Assembly (NCBI GenBank): GCA_001556995.1
Contig: LSKF01000001.1
Location: forward strand, 1-64,000
Direction of reading: 5' to 3'
Length of the DNA stretch: 64,000 nucleotides
Origin: Erythrobacteraceae bacterium CCH12-C2
Lineage (GTDB): Bacteria; Pseudomonadota; Alphaproteobacteria; Sphingomonadales; Sphingomonadaceae
Shown: positions 41,876 to 50,125 of the stretch, piece after piece
Layout: each line of letters begins with the position of its first letter
How positions within the stretch are numbered: the first letter of the stretch is position 1
Program-made: the position numbers and the translations under genes
The notes under the pieces: model-generated
What the model saw: only the letters and a program-made list of their open reading frames with translations
Databases searched by the model: none
What the model was told of the DNA's origin: nothing

Positions 41876-44194
41876 ATGGCCGAATGGTGGAACAAAACCG
41901 AAGCACGCGACTGGCTGGGCAGGCTGGAGTGCTTTTCGCTGGACGAGCTTTCCTCCGAAGCCGAGGCCAAGACGCTGGCGGCGCATGGCACGCTGGTCAC
42001 TTATTCGCGCAAGGTCTTCATACCGCTCACGAAATTGTGCCGCGATGTTTGCCATTACTGCACCTTCGCCCATCGTCCTTCACAACTGACAGCGCCATTT
42101 TTGGAGCCGGAAGAAGTGCTGGAGATTGCCCGCGCGGGCGAGAAGCGCGGTTGCAGGGAGGCATTGTTCACCCTGGGCGATCAGCCGGAGGCGCGATATT
42201 CCGCAGCCCGGCAATGGCTGGAAGAACGCGGTTTCATCAGCACGCTGGATTACCTGGCGCATGTATCGGCGCTGGTGCTGGGAGAGACCAGCCTGCTGCC
42301 GCACCTGAATCCGGGCATCATGCAACCGTCCGATTATGAGCGACTACGCCCGGTTTCGGCATCCATGGGATTGATGCTGGAGAGCACGTCGGACCGGCTT
42401 TGTGCCAAGGGCATGCCGCACTACGGATCGCCAGATAAGAATCCCAAGGTCCGCCTGCGCGCCATTCGCGATGCGGGCGAAGCGAAAGTTCCATTCACCA
42501 CGGGGCTGCTGATCGGTATCGGGGAAACCCGGCTGGAGCGGGTAGAAGCCCTGCTGGCCATTCGCGACTTGCACGCGCGCTATGGCCATATCCAGGAAGT
42601 GATCATCCAGAATTTCCGCGCCAAAGTGGATACGCTGATGGCCAATGCGCCCGATCTTGGCCTCGATGAACACCTGTGGACGATCACCGCCGCACGGTTG
42701 ATCCTGCCAGCCGAGATGGTGGTGCAGGCTCCGCCAAATTTGCAGCCGGGAGAACTTGGCAAGCTTATCCGTGCAGGTGTCAACGACTGGGGCGGCGTTT
42801 CTCCGGTCACGCCGGATCATGTCAATCCCGAGGCACCCTGGCCACATCTTGAACAACTGGAAACGCAAACCGAGAACGCCGGTCGCCTCTTGCGCCAGCG
42901 ACTGGCCATTGGCCCGCTGTTCGCGCGCGATCCGGGGGTCTGGGTGGACAAAGCCCTGCAGCGACGCATCCGCCAGGCAACCGATGCACGGGGCTTGCCA
43001 CGTGACAGTGATTGGCACCCTGGCACGGGAGAGCCGCTGCCCGAGGCGCCATTGCTGGTGAGCATGGCCAGCGACATGGAAATCCGCATTGCCCTGGGCC
43101 GCGTGGAGCATGGCGAGGAACTGAACAGCAGGCAGATTGCGCGGCTGTTCACTGCCGAAGGCCGCGATTTCGAGCGGATCTGCCGGTTTGCCGACGAACT
43201 GCGCAGCGACCGGGTGGGCGATGCCATCACCCACGTGATCAACCGCAACATCAACTACACTAACATCTGCCTGTATCGCTGCGGCTTCTGCGCGTTTTCC
43301 AAGGGCAGCACCAAGAGCGAGCGCGGGCCGGCCTATGATATCGACCATGCTGAAATCGCCCGCCGTACGATCGAGGCGCACGAGCGCGGGGCCAGCGAAG
43401 TCTGCTTGCAGGGCGGCATCCATCCCAGCTATAATGGGAATACCTATCGCGGTATCGTGCAAGCGGTGAAGGATGCCGTGCCGGACATGCACGTCCATGC
43501 GTTTTCGCCGTTGGAAGTCCATCACGGGGCCACTACGCTTGGGCTTGGCTATGAAGAATACCTGACTTCGCTGAAGGAATGCGGTCTGGCCACCTTGCCC
43601 GGCACCGCGGCCGAAATCCTATCGGATGATGTGCGCGCGCTGATCTGCCCGGACAAAGTTTCCACACAGCAATGGCTTTCCATTATGCGCGCGGCGCATA
43701 CGGTGGGATTGAAGACCACGGCCACGATCATGTTCGGACACGTGGAAGATTATTCGCACTGGGCCACACACCTGCAGCGCCTGCGCGCGCTGCAACTGGA
43801 AACCGGGGGCTTTACCGAGTTCGTGCCGCTGCCCTTCGTTCACATGGAAGCCCCCAATTGGCGGCGAGGCCAAACCCGTTCCGGCCCGACCTGGCGTGAG
43901 ACCGTGCTGATGCATGCGATCGCCCGTATTGCGCTGGATGGTACCATCCCAAACATCCAGGTGAGCTGGGTGAAGCTGGGGCCTGATGGCGCTTCGCGGA
44001 TCCTGCAGGCCGGTGCCAACGACCTTGGCGGCACGCTGATGGATGAATCGATCACCCGCGCAGCTGGCGGGGTCAACGGGCAGGAATTTGATGTGCCGCA
44101 GATGCGCGCGCTGGCGCAGGGTATCGGCCGCCGTCTGTGTGAACGCACTACCTCTTACACCATGCGTGCAGACCAGGTTCTCGCCACTTTTTAA
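41876..44194 (+). CDS. fbiC: FbiC, 7,8-didemethyl-8-hydroxy-5-deazariboflavin (Fo) synthase
   Basis: The 772-residue protein is a fusion of CofG and CofH. The N-terminal half has the radical-SAM cluster motif C55-x3-C59-x2-C62, and the C-terminal half has a second one, C465-x3-C469-x2-C472. Fusion of both halves into one protein is the actinobacterial FbiC arrangement; archaea have separate proteins. It condenses tyrosine and a ribityl-pyrimidine to form the F420 deazaflavin core. Its presence makes Fo synthesis in the host likely. No frameshift or motif loss is visible. Confidence 0.95.
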   Translation: MAEWWNKTEARDWLGRLECFSLDELSSEAEAKTLAAHGTLVTYSRKVFIPLTKLCRDVCHYCTFAHRPSQLTAPFLEPEEVLEIARAGEKRGCREALFTLGDQPEARYSAARQWLEERGFISTLDYLAHVSALVLGETSLLPHLNPGIMQPSDYERLRPVSASMGLMLESTSDRLCAKGMPHYGSPDKNPKVRLRAIRDAGEAKVPFTTGLLIGIGETRLERVEALLAIRDLHARYGHIQEVIIQNFRAKVDTLMANAPDLGLDEHLWTITAARLILPAEMVVQAPPNLQPGELGKLIRAGVNDWGGVSPVTPDHVNPEAPWPHLEQLETQTENAGRLLRQRLAIGPLFARDPGVWVDKALQRRIRQATDARGLPRDSDWHPGTGEPLPEAPLLVSMASDMEIRIALGRVEHGEELNSRQIARLFTAEGRDFERICRFADELRSDRVGDAITHVINRNINYTNICLYRCGFCAFSKGSTKSERGPAYDIDHAEIARRTIEAHERGASEVCLQGGIHPSYNGNTYRGIVQAVKDAVPDMHVHAFSPLEVHHGATTLGLGYEEYLTSLKECGLATLPGTAAEILSDDVRALICPDKVSTQQWLSIMRAAHTVGLKTTATIMFGHVEDYSHWATHLQRLRALQLETGGFTEFVPLPFVHMEAPNWRRGQTRSGPTWRETVLMHAIARIALDGTIPNIQVSWVKLGPDGASRILQAGANDLGGTLMDESITRAAGGVNGQEFDVPQMRALAQGIGRRLCERTTSYTMRADQVLATF

Positions 44195-44211
44195 TAAGTT
44201 AGGAAACAGAT

Positions 44212-44862
44212 ATGAGCCAGACAATCGCCGTGATCGGCGGAACGGGCCAACTCGGCAGCGCGCTTGCATGGCGGCTCGCCAAAGCAGGCCATACAGTCAT
44301 CATTGGATCGCGCGCTGCGGAATCGGCAAGTGCAAGGGCAGCAGAACTGGGTCATGGAATTGTCGGCATGGCCAATGCCGATGCGGCAAGGGAAGGAGCG
44401 ATCGTGCTCGTCACAGTGCCATTTTCCGCGCAGGCGGCGACGCTGGCCGAAATCAAGCCGCACGTGGCGGGTAAGATCGTGGTCGACACCACAGTTCCCC
44501 TAGTTCCGCCCAAGGTGATGCGCGTGCAACTGCCCGAAGAAGGTTCGGCGGCGGCCTGTGCCAGCAAGCTGCTGGGCGAGGACGTGCGGCTGGTGGCGGC
44601 GTTCCACAATGTTGCCGCGCATCGACTGGCTGAAGAAGGCGAGGTGGATTGCGATATCCTGGTGTTCGGTGACGAGAAGTCGGCCCGTGCAGAAGTGGTC
44701 GCGCTGGCCGATGCCGTGGGCCTGCGCGGCATCCACGCAGGCCCGCTGGTCAATGCAGCAGCGGCTGAGGCGATGACTTCGCTCCTGATCTTCATCAACA
44801 AGAACTACAAGATAGACGGTGCCGGCATTCGGATTACGGGCAAAATGACACCGCTCGACTGA
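44212..44862 (+). CDS. npdG: F420H2:NADP oxidoreductase (Fno/NpdG)
   Basis: The 216-residue protein has an N-terminal NADP-binding Rossmann segment IAVIGGTGQLGSALAWRLAKAGHTVIIGSR and the AAFHNVAAHRLA and IDGAGIRITG segments typical of NADPH-dependent F420 reductases. It reduces F420 with NADPH, or the reverse. AGGA is seven bases before the ATG. It lies between FbiC and CofE, providing the reduced cofactor for the LLM enzymes. Confidence 0.9.
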   Translation: MSQTIAVIGGTGQLGSALAWRLAKAGHTVIIGSRAAESASARAAELGHGIVGMANADAAREGAIVLVTVPFSAQAATLAEIKPHVAGKIVVDTTVPLVPPKVMRVQLPEEGSAAACASKLLGEDVRLVAAFHNVAAHRLAEEGEVDCDILVFGDEKSARAEVVALADAVGLRGIHAGPLVNAAAAEAMTSLLIFINKNYKIDGAGIRITGKMTPLD

Positions 44863-44864
44863 CG

Positions 44865-45620
44865 ATGTTCTGCGTCCAACCCATAGGCGGTTTGCCGGAA
44901 ATCCTCGCAGGCGATGACCTGCCTGTGCTGCTGGCCGAACGGCTTGCGGCAGGCGAACCCGACATTGCGGCGGGCGATATTCTGGTGGTCACGCAAAAGA
45001 TCGTCTCCAAGGCGGAGGGACGCAGCGTCGCGCTTGCCTCTATCGAGGTGAGCGACGAGGCGCGGAAACTGGCTGAGCTTACCCGCAAGGAACCCGCGTT
45101 TGTGGAACTGGTGCTGCGCGAATCCAGCAACGTGGTGCGCGCCGTGCCCAACGTTCTGATTACCCGGCACCGGCTGGGCCACGTGATGGCAAACGCCGGG
45201 ATCGATGCGTCCAACCTGGGCTCCAAGTCGCAGGAAAATGTTTTGTTGCTGCCCGAAAACCCGGACAAAAGCGCCGCGCGCATTGCCGAGGCATGCCATG
45301 CGCGGACTGGCATCAGGCCTGGCGTAGTCATCTCCGACAGTTTTGGTCGGCCATGGCGTGTCGGCACCACGAATGTGGCGATTGGCGTGGCAGGGCCGCC
45401 AGCGGTTATCGATCAGCGCGGCCAGCCAGACCGTGACGAGCGGATCATGCAGGTCACGCAGATCGCCTTTGCCGATGCGGTTGCGGGCGCTGCTGGCCTG
45501 GCGATGGGCGAGGGGGCGGAAGGCCTGCCTGCCTGCGTGGTACGCGGCCTTGCCTGGCAGCAAAGCGGTCAGACCAGCGGCGATCTGCTGCGCCCCGAAG
45601 GCGAGGATCTGTTCCGGTGA
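44865..45620 (+). CDS. cofE: CofE, coenzyme F420-0:L-glutamate ligase
   Basis: The 251-residue protein has the CofE core: GDILVVTQKIVSKAEGR, ITRHRLGHVMANAGIDASN, and ISDSFGRPWRVGTTNVAIG with GTP and metal-binding residues. It adds glutamates to F420-0. Actinobacterial FbiB carries an extra C-terminal FMN domain that reduces dehydro-F420-0; that domain is absent here, as in archaeal CofE. It starts two bases after the npdG stop. Confidence 0.93.
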   Translation: MFCVQPIGGLPEILAGDDLPVLLAERLAAGEPDIAAGDILVVTQKIVSKAEGRSVALASIEVSDEARKLAELTRKEPAFVELVLRESSNVVRAVPNVLITRHRLGHVMANAGIDASNLGSKSQENVLLLPENPDKSAARIAEACHARTGIRPGVVISDSFGRPWRVGTTNVAIGVAGPPAVIDQRGQPDRDERIMQVTQIAFADAVAGAAGLAMGEGAEGLPACVVRGLAWQQSGQTSGDLLRPEGEDLFR

Positions 45621-46543
45621 ACGAGCGTGTTGTTGTGCTGACAGGCGGCGTTGGCGGGGCGAAGCTGGTCGAAGGCCTGCAGCAAGTCGTGCCTGGCCCG
45701 CAGTTGACCGCCGTCGTCAACACGGGCGACGATTTCGAACATCTCGGACTCCCGATTTCGCCCGATATCGACACCTTGCTGTATACCCTCGCAGGTCTTG
45801 CCAACACCACCCTTGGCTGGGGGCGCGAGGGCGAGACATGGTCTTTCATGACGGCGATCAAGAGCTTAGGCGGCGAGGAATGGTTCAACCTTGGCGATGG
45901 TGACCTGGCGCTGCATGTGCTGCGCCGCATGGCGAAAGAGGGCGGCCAGCCGCTCTCTGCAATCGCGAAGGGTTTCGCCCGCCATTGGGGCATTGGCCTT
46001 GCCATTCTGCCGATGAGCGATGATCCGGTGGCAACCTGGCTGGATACCGACGCAGGACTTCTTCCCTTTCAGCGCTATTTCGTGCAGCAGCGCTGCGAAC
46101 CGCGTGTCAGCGCCATACGGTTTGAAGGCGCGGCACAGGCAAAACCCGCACCCGGCGTAGTGGAAGCTCTGGCCGCTGCGGACATGATCCTTCTCGCGCC
46201 ATCGAACCCCTGGCTCAGCATCGATCCCTTGCTGGCCGTGGCCGGCCTTTATCGCGCACTGAAAGATAGGCGCGCGCCGTTGATCGCCGTGTCGCCGCTG
46301 GTTGGCGGCAAGGCGGTGAAAGGGCCGACAGCGAAGCTGATGGGCGAGCTGGGCCTTCAGGTCACCAACCAGTCTATCGCCGATCACTACGGCGATCTAC
46401 TGGATGGCATGGTGATTCACGAAGGTGACTCTGCGCCCGGAAATCTCGCAATCGGCGTTACCGACACGCTGATGAAACAGGCGGAAGATCGACGCCGGGT
46501 TGCGCTTGCAGCGATGGATCTGGCGCGCCAGTGTCGCCGCTGA
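45617..46543 (+). CDS. cofD: CofD, 2-phospho-L-lactate/phosphoenolpyruvate transferase
   Basis: The 308-residue protein opens with VVVLTGGVGGAKLVEGLQ, has VNTGDDFEHLGLPISPDIDTLLYTLAG and SNPWLSIDPLLAVAG, all typical of CofD/FbiA. It transfers the phospholactate, phosphoenolpyruvate or related moiety from a GDP-activated donor to Fo. A GTG start overlaps the CofE stop (GTGA). Which donor it uses cannot be read safely from sequence. Confidence 0.94.
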   Translation: MNERVVVLTGGVGGAKLVEGLQQVVPGPQLTAVVNTGDDFEHLGLPISPDIDTLLYTLAGLANTTLGWGREGETWSFMTAIKSLGGEEWFNLGDGDLALHVLRRMAKEGGQPLSAIAKGFARHWGIGLAILPMSDDPVATWLDTDAGLLPFQRYFVQQRCEPRVSAIRFEGAAQAKPAPGVVEALAAADMILLAPSNPWLSIDPLLAVAGLYRALKDRRAPLIAVSPLVGGKAVKGPTAKLMGELGLQVTNQSIADHYGDLLDGMVIHEGDSAPGNLAIGVTDTLMKQAEDRRRVALAAMDLARQCRR

Positions 46544-47106
46544 TGGGTTGGACCGCGCTTATTCCGTTTCGCACCGGAACCGGAGGCAAGTCCCGGCTGG
46601 AGGCTGTGCTGGATGCTGCCACGCGCGAGCGGCTGGCGCGGGATATGGCGCATCATGTGATCGATGTGCTGTCGCGGTGCACCGAAATCGAACAGATTGT
46701 GGTGCTTTCAAACAAGGCTTTTGACCATCCTGCGGCCACGTTCGCGCTGGATGCGGGGCGTGGTCTGAACCCGGAGATATCCGCTTTTCGCGATGACTTC
46801 GGACCGGCTCCCCTGCTGGTGATCCATGCCGACCTTCCGCTGCTGGCAGAGGCTGATGTTGAGGCCCTGCTTGAAGCGGCAACCGACCACGGCATTGCCA
46901 TGGCGACGGATCGGGCGGGCGAAGGCACCAATGCCATTGCGCTGGCCGATGGCAGGTCGTTTGCCTTCCGGTTCGGGCCAGGCAGTCGCGCGCTGCACGG
47001 CGCGGCAGATGAAAAGATGCCGGTGCTGCAACGGGTCGGCCTGTCCGCCGATCTCGATACGCCTGACGATCTGACCTTCCTGCGCCAGTACGGTGTGCGG
47101 ATCTGA
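46543..47106 (+). CDS. cofC: CofC, GTP:phospho-organic acid guanylyltransferase
   Basis: The 187-residue protein has ALIPFRTGTGGKSRL, the nucleotidyltransferase start, VIHADLPLLAEADVEALL and DRAGEGTNAIAL, which fit CofC/FbiD. It activates 2-phospholactate, PEP or 3-phosphoglycerate with GTP for CofD. The ATG at 46543 shares one base with the CofD stop; a GTG four codons upstream is an alternative. It ends the F420 gene set. No clear terminator follows. Confidence 0.92.
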   Translation: MGWTALIPFRTGTGGKSRLEAVLDAATRERLARDMAHHVIDVLSRCTEIEQIVVLSNKAFDHPAATFALDAGRGLNPEISAFRDDFGPAPLLVIHADLPLLAEADVEALLEAATDHGIAMATDRAGEGTNAIALADGRSFAFRFGPGSRALHGAADEKMPVLQRVGLSADLDTPDDLTFLRQYGVRI

Positions 47107-47110
47107 ATGT

Positions 47111-47126
47111 CCTGCCTTCCGGCAGG
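47111..47126. promoter_or_regulatory. Palindrome CCTGCC-TTCC-GGCAGG after cofC
   Basis: This perfect six-base inverted repeat with a four-base centre fits CCTNYC-N4-GRNAGG. It is four bases after the cofC stop and 58 bases before the next gene. No T-tract follows, so an operator for the LLM gene at 47185 is preferred, though a transcript-end hairpin is possible. Confidence 0.45.
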
Positions 47127-47184
47127 TCGACCCGGCTTGCCGCCATGGTAGATGAACGGCTCTAGAAGCGCAGGAGAGTGGGCG

Positions 47185-48105
47185 ATGAAGCTGAGTATTG
47201 GTATTCCCAAGACCATGAAGGTCGCCGCCATGGTTCAGCCGTGGGAGGATCCCCTGTCCGGCGCCGACGTGGGCAAGTTGATGGCCGTTGCCGACAAATT
47301 GGGCTTCTACAAGTGCATGCTGGGCGAGCACTTCATCATCCCCAAGGAGCATATCGAGCTTTCCGGCGACTGGTATTTCCACACGGCGGTGGCGCTGGGC
47401 TTCTTCGGCGGGCAGACGACCAGTCTGCGGCTTTCCTCTTCCATTTCCATCCTGCCGTTGCAAAATCCCATCGTGCAGGCAAAGGCGTGGTCCACGCTCG
47501 ACTGGCTGACCGGGGGCCGGGCGGAACCGATTTTCGGGGTCGGCTGGCTGAAGGAAGAATTCGACATGTTGGGCGTGCCGTTTTCAAAACGCGGCGCGAT
47601 GGCCGACGAATACATCGCCGCCATGATCGAGCTGTGGACCAAGGACGATCCCGAATTCGACGGCGAGTTCGTGAAGTTCAAGAATTGCGGTTTTGCCCCC
47701 AAGCCGATCCAGAAGCCGCATATGCCGATCTGGTTTGGCGGGGATGCCCCGGCGGTACAGCGCCGCGTGGCCAAGTTCGGGAATGGCTGGTCGCCCTTCC
47801 GCACTCCGCCGGAAACCTTTCCGGACTGCATCGACTACATCAAGTCGCAGACGGAATACGATGGCCGGCACATCGATGTGTTCTTCGCGTTGGAAATGCT
47901 CAACGTAGGTGCACACCACGAGATTCTCGATGATCCGCGTGCGCCGGGTACCGCCGACAAGCAGAAGATCATCGATCAGATCGGCTGGCTAAAGGAACTG
48001 GGCATCACCGAAACCATCGTGCCCCTGCCGCCGGGACTGACCGGCGAACAGGCCTGGATCGACCGCCAGCACTGGGTGGCCGAGGAAATCGTGCCTGCCA
48101 TCTGA
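47185..48105 (+). CDS. LLM class (F420-dependent) oxidoreductase
   Basis: The 306-residue protein has MKLSIGIPKTMKVAAMVQPW, a FFGGQTTSLRLSSSISILPLQNPIVQAKAWSTLDWLTGG segment split across residues 75-115, and IFGVGWLKEEFDMLGVPFSKRG, the classic luciferase-like core. Proteins of this type often carry the TIGR03619-like F420 signature. AGGAGAG precedes the ATG at 47185; an earlier in-frame ATG is not supported. It lies after the F420 set and converges on the SDR at 48148. Confidence 0.85.
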   Translation: MKLSIGIPKTMKVAAMVQPWEDPLSGADVGKLMAVADKLGFYKCMLGEHFIIPKEHIELSGDWYFHTAVALGFFGGQTTSLRLSSSISILPLQNPIVQAKAWSTLDWLTGGRAEPIFGVGWLKEEFDMLGVPFSKRGAMADEYIAAMIELWTKDDPEFDGEFVKFKNCGFAPKPIQKPHMPIWFGGDAPAVQRRVAKFGNGWSPFRTPPETFPDCIDYIKSQTEYDGRHIDVFFALEMLNVGAHHEILDDPRAPGTADKQKIIDQIGWLKELGITETIVPLPPGLTGEQAWIDRQHWVAEEIVPAI

Positions 48106-48124
48106 TCGGGTGGCTCCAGATGAT

Positions 48125-48150
48125 AGCCCGGAGCGCACCGGCGGGCTTTA
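48125..48150. terminator. Hairpin between convergent LLM and SDR genes
   Basis: AGCCCG and CGGGCT form a stem around an 11-base GC-rich loop, followed by TTTATT on the plus strand. It lies 20 bases after the LLM gene and abuts the stop of the leftward SDR gene. It probably terminates the rightward F420 operon. Confidence 0.55.
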
Positions 48151-48969
48151 TTGCTGCGACTGCATGGCGGCGAACATATCCAGCATGTCCGCGTAATGCG
48201 GCTGGTGATGGACGATGCCGCCATCGGCAGAGATGATCTGACCGGTGACAAAGCTGGCCAGTTCCGATGCCAGCCACAGCACCGCGCCGGCAATGTCGTT
48301 TGCAACGCTTTCGCGCGGCAGCAGAACGTGCCGCTGGATCATGCCAAGCTGTTCCTCTGTCATCTGGGCGCGGGCAACCGGGCTGAGGACAAGGCCGGGC
48401 AGGATTGCGTTGCAGCGGATGTTGGCGCGGCCAAATTGCGTGGCGGTGTTACGCGTAAGCGCGTTTACCGCGGCCTTTGATGCGCTGTAGGCGGGGTTGA
48501 GAACGTCTCCCAGTAGGGACACGCCAGAACTGGTGTTGATGATCGAGCCGCCACCGGCAGCGATCATGTACGGCACCACATGCTTGGTCACGAACATGGT
48601 CCCGCGCACGTTGATGTCGAAGGCGGCGTCCCAAACCTCCGGTTCCATTTCCGCCAGCGAGCCGTCGCGGGTCATCTGCGCGGCGCCGGTATTGGCGGCG
48701 TTGTTGTGGAGGATGTCGATGCGGCCAAATTTTTCGGCCACGGCGGCGACCATCGCGGAAACGCTGGCTTCGTCACCAAGGTCCACCTTCAGGCCAATTG
48801 CCTTGCCACCCGCTTCGCCGATCTCTCCGGCAACGCGCTGCGCCCCTTCCTCGTTGATGTCCGCGATGGCGACTACGGCACCGTGATCTGCCAGCATTTT
48901 TGCGCAGGCTTCCCCGATGTTGGCGCCGCCACCGGTAACGATTGCAATTTTACCTTCGACCAGACCCAT
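48148..48969 (-). CDS. Short-chain dehydrogenase/reductase
   Basis: This 273-residue SDR has TGGGANIGEACAKML, NNAA, TSSGVS serine and YSASK, and a longer C-terminal HYADMLDMFAAMQSQQ tail. Two ATGs lie six bases apart; GGGAG is correctly spaced only for the one at 48969. It follows the phosphotransferase gene directly in a three-gene leftward operon with the MFS transporter. It is probably a ring-alcohol dehydrogenase. Confidence 0.85.
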   Translation of the reverse strand: MGLVEGKIAIVTGGGANIGEACAKMLADHGAVVAIADINEEGAQRVAGEIGEAGGKAIGLKVDLGDEASVSAMVAAVAEKFGRIDILHNNAANTGAAQMTRDGSLAEMEPEVWDAAFDINVRGTMFVTKHVVPYMIAAGGGSIINTSSGVSLLGDVLNPAYSASKAAVNALTRNTATQFGRANIRCNAILPGLVLSPVARAQMTEEQLGMIQRHVLLPRESVANDIAGAVLWLASELASFVTGQIISADGGIVHHQPHYADMLDMFAAMQSQQ

Positions 48970-48971
48970 CG

Positions 48972-50123
48972 TCATTCTCCCAAAAGTTGCCACGTGCCGT
49001 AGTCTTCGGCGGCGGTGAAAAAGCGCTCGTTCATGGGCACGCCGTTCTGGCCCCATGCATCGAGATTGGCGACCCAGGCCTGCAAGCCGTACATCACGAA
49101 CAGCCGGCTCTGCTCCCAAGCCTCGTCAAAATCGGGCACGCCCTGCGCCCCGGTGGCGATAAGGTATTCGCGGTATTGCTTCACCATGTCCTTATGGTGC
49201 TTGCGCCGTTCCTCGATGCTCAGCGCGCCGATCACGAAATAGGTCAGGTCACGCCAAGGCCGTCCGCGCCGCACCAGTTGCCAGTCCAGCCACAGCCGCT
49301 CGCCTTCGGGAAGGATGTATGTGTTACCCTGGTGGCAATCACCCAGCACGATGCAGTGCGGTGCGTCATAGGCGCGCTCGATCTCGCCCAGCCGGTCGAA
49401 CGCGCGTTCCACCTTGCGCGGATCATCCAGGTAGTGCTGCGGCGCGACTTCGCAGAAGGCCGGATCCTTCAGGTTGGCTTCGATCCATTGCCACATGATC
49501 CGCACCTGGTCGCTGTCAACCGGGGTGTCCATCTGGGTCTGTAGCCAGGGCGCATTGGCGGGGCTGATCTTGTCTCTGCCCCACAGGCTGCCATGAAGCT
49601 TCGCCAGCCCTTCCAGATTGGCCATGATCATGTCGACGCCGTTGGCATCGGTGCTGTGGCCGAATTTCCCGCCGCGCTGGACCAGGTCTTCCAGCACTAC
49701 GAAGCCGTGCGCGCTGCCATCGTCGTCCCAGTCGGCGTAGTAGCACGTCGCCGTCGGAACCTTCATTTCCTGCACCATGAAATGGTAGAAGCGGGCTTCC
49801 AGGGCATGAATATCGACATTGTCGAAAGAGCCGGACCAGTTCGCTTTCATGCACACATGGTCGGGCAGGCCCGCCGCCTTGCCGGCCTCGTTCCATTCAA
49901 CCTTAACGCGCCATTTGGTGGTGTGGCTGTTGAGCAGTTCAACCGTCTCCATGGAGTTTGCGGCAACGCCCGGATACTTGTAGCTCATCATCCGGCCCAG
50001 CCATGCGGCATCCACCTGTTCCAGACTGGTCGGAAGTTTTTCCGTGCGGGCGGGGTAGGGCCGGGGCACGCAGTTCGGATCAACGACTGCGGCCTTGTAT
50101 TGAGCGGGGGCTTGCGGATCCAT
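48972..50123 (-). CDS. Kinase-like phosphotransferase (APH/ecdysteroid-kinase-like)
   Basis: The 383-residue protein has the protein-kinase-like fold of aminoglycoside phosphotransferases and EcK-like enzymes. HCIVLGDCHQGNTYIL contains the catalytic Asp and Asn (Brenner-type motif) and is followed by LWLDWQLVRRGRPWRDL with the metal-binding Asp. An N-terminal VCMKANW lysine fits ATP binding. It may phosphorylate a hydroxyl of a hydrophobic substrate, as ecdysteroid kinases do. AGGAG lies six bases before the ATG at 50123. The neighbour transporter suggests phosphorylation could trap an imported compound. Confidence 0.78.
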   Translation of the reverse strand: MDPQAPAQYKAAVVDPNCVPRPYPARTEKLPTSLEQVDAAWLGRMMSYKYPGVAANSMETVELLNSHTTKWRVKVEWNEAGKAAGLPDHVCMKANWSGSFDNVDIHALEARFYHFMVQEMKVPTATCYYADWDDDGSAHGFVVLEDLVQRGGKFGHSTDANGVDMIMANLEGLAKLHGSLWGRDKISPANAPWLQTQMDTPVDSDQVRIMWQWIEANLKDPAFCEVAPQHYLDDPRKVERAFDRLGEIERAYDAPHCIVLGDCHQGNTYILPEGERLWLDWQLVRRGRPWRDLTYFVIGALSIEERRKHHKDMVKQYREYLIATGAQGVPDFDEAWEQSRLFVMYGLQAWVANLDAWGQNGVPMNERFFTAAEDYGTWQLLGE

Positions 50124-50125
50124 GG

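Noticed and set aside
42344..43525. Long open frame on the minus strand inside the FbiC gene (393 codons)
   Set aside because: It runs antisense through a protein with clear radical-SAM motifs and shows no recognisable domain; GC-rich codon use creates such antisense frames.
47111..47126. Intrinsic terminator after cofC
   Set aside because: The stem is only six bases and no T-run follows; the architecture fits the shared operator better, so a terminator call was not made.
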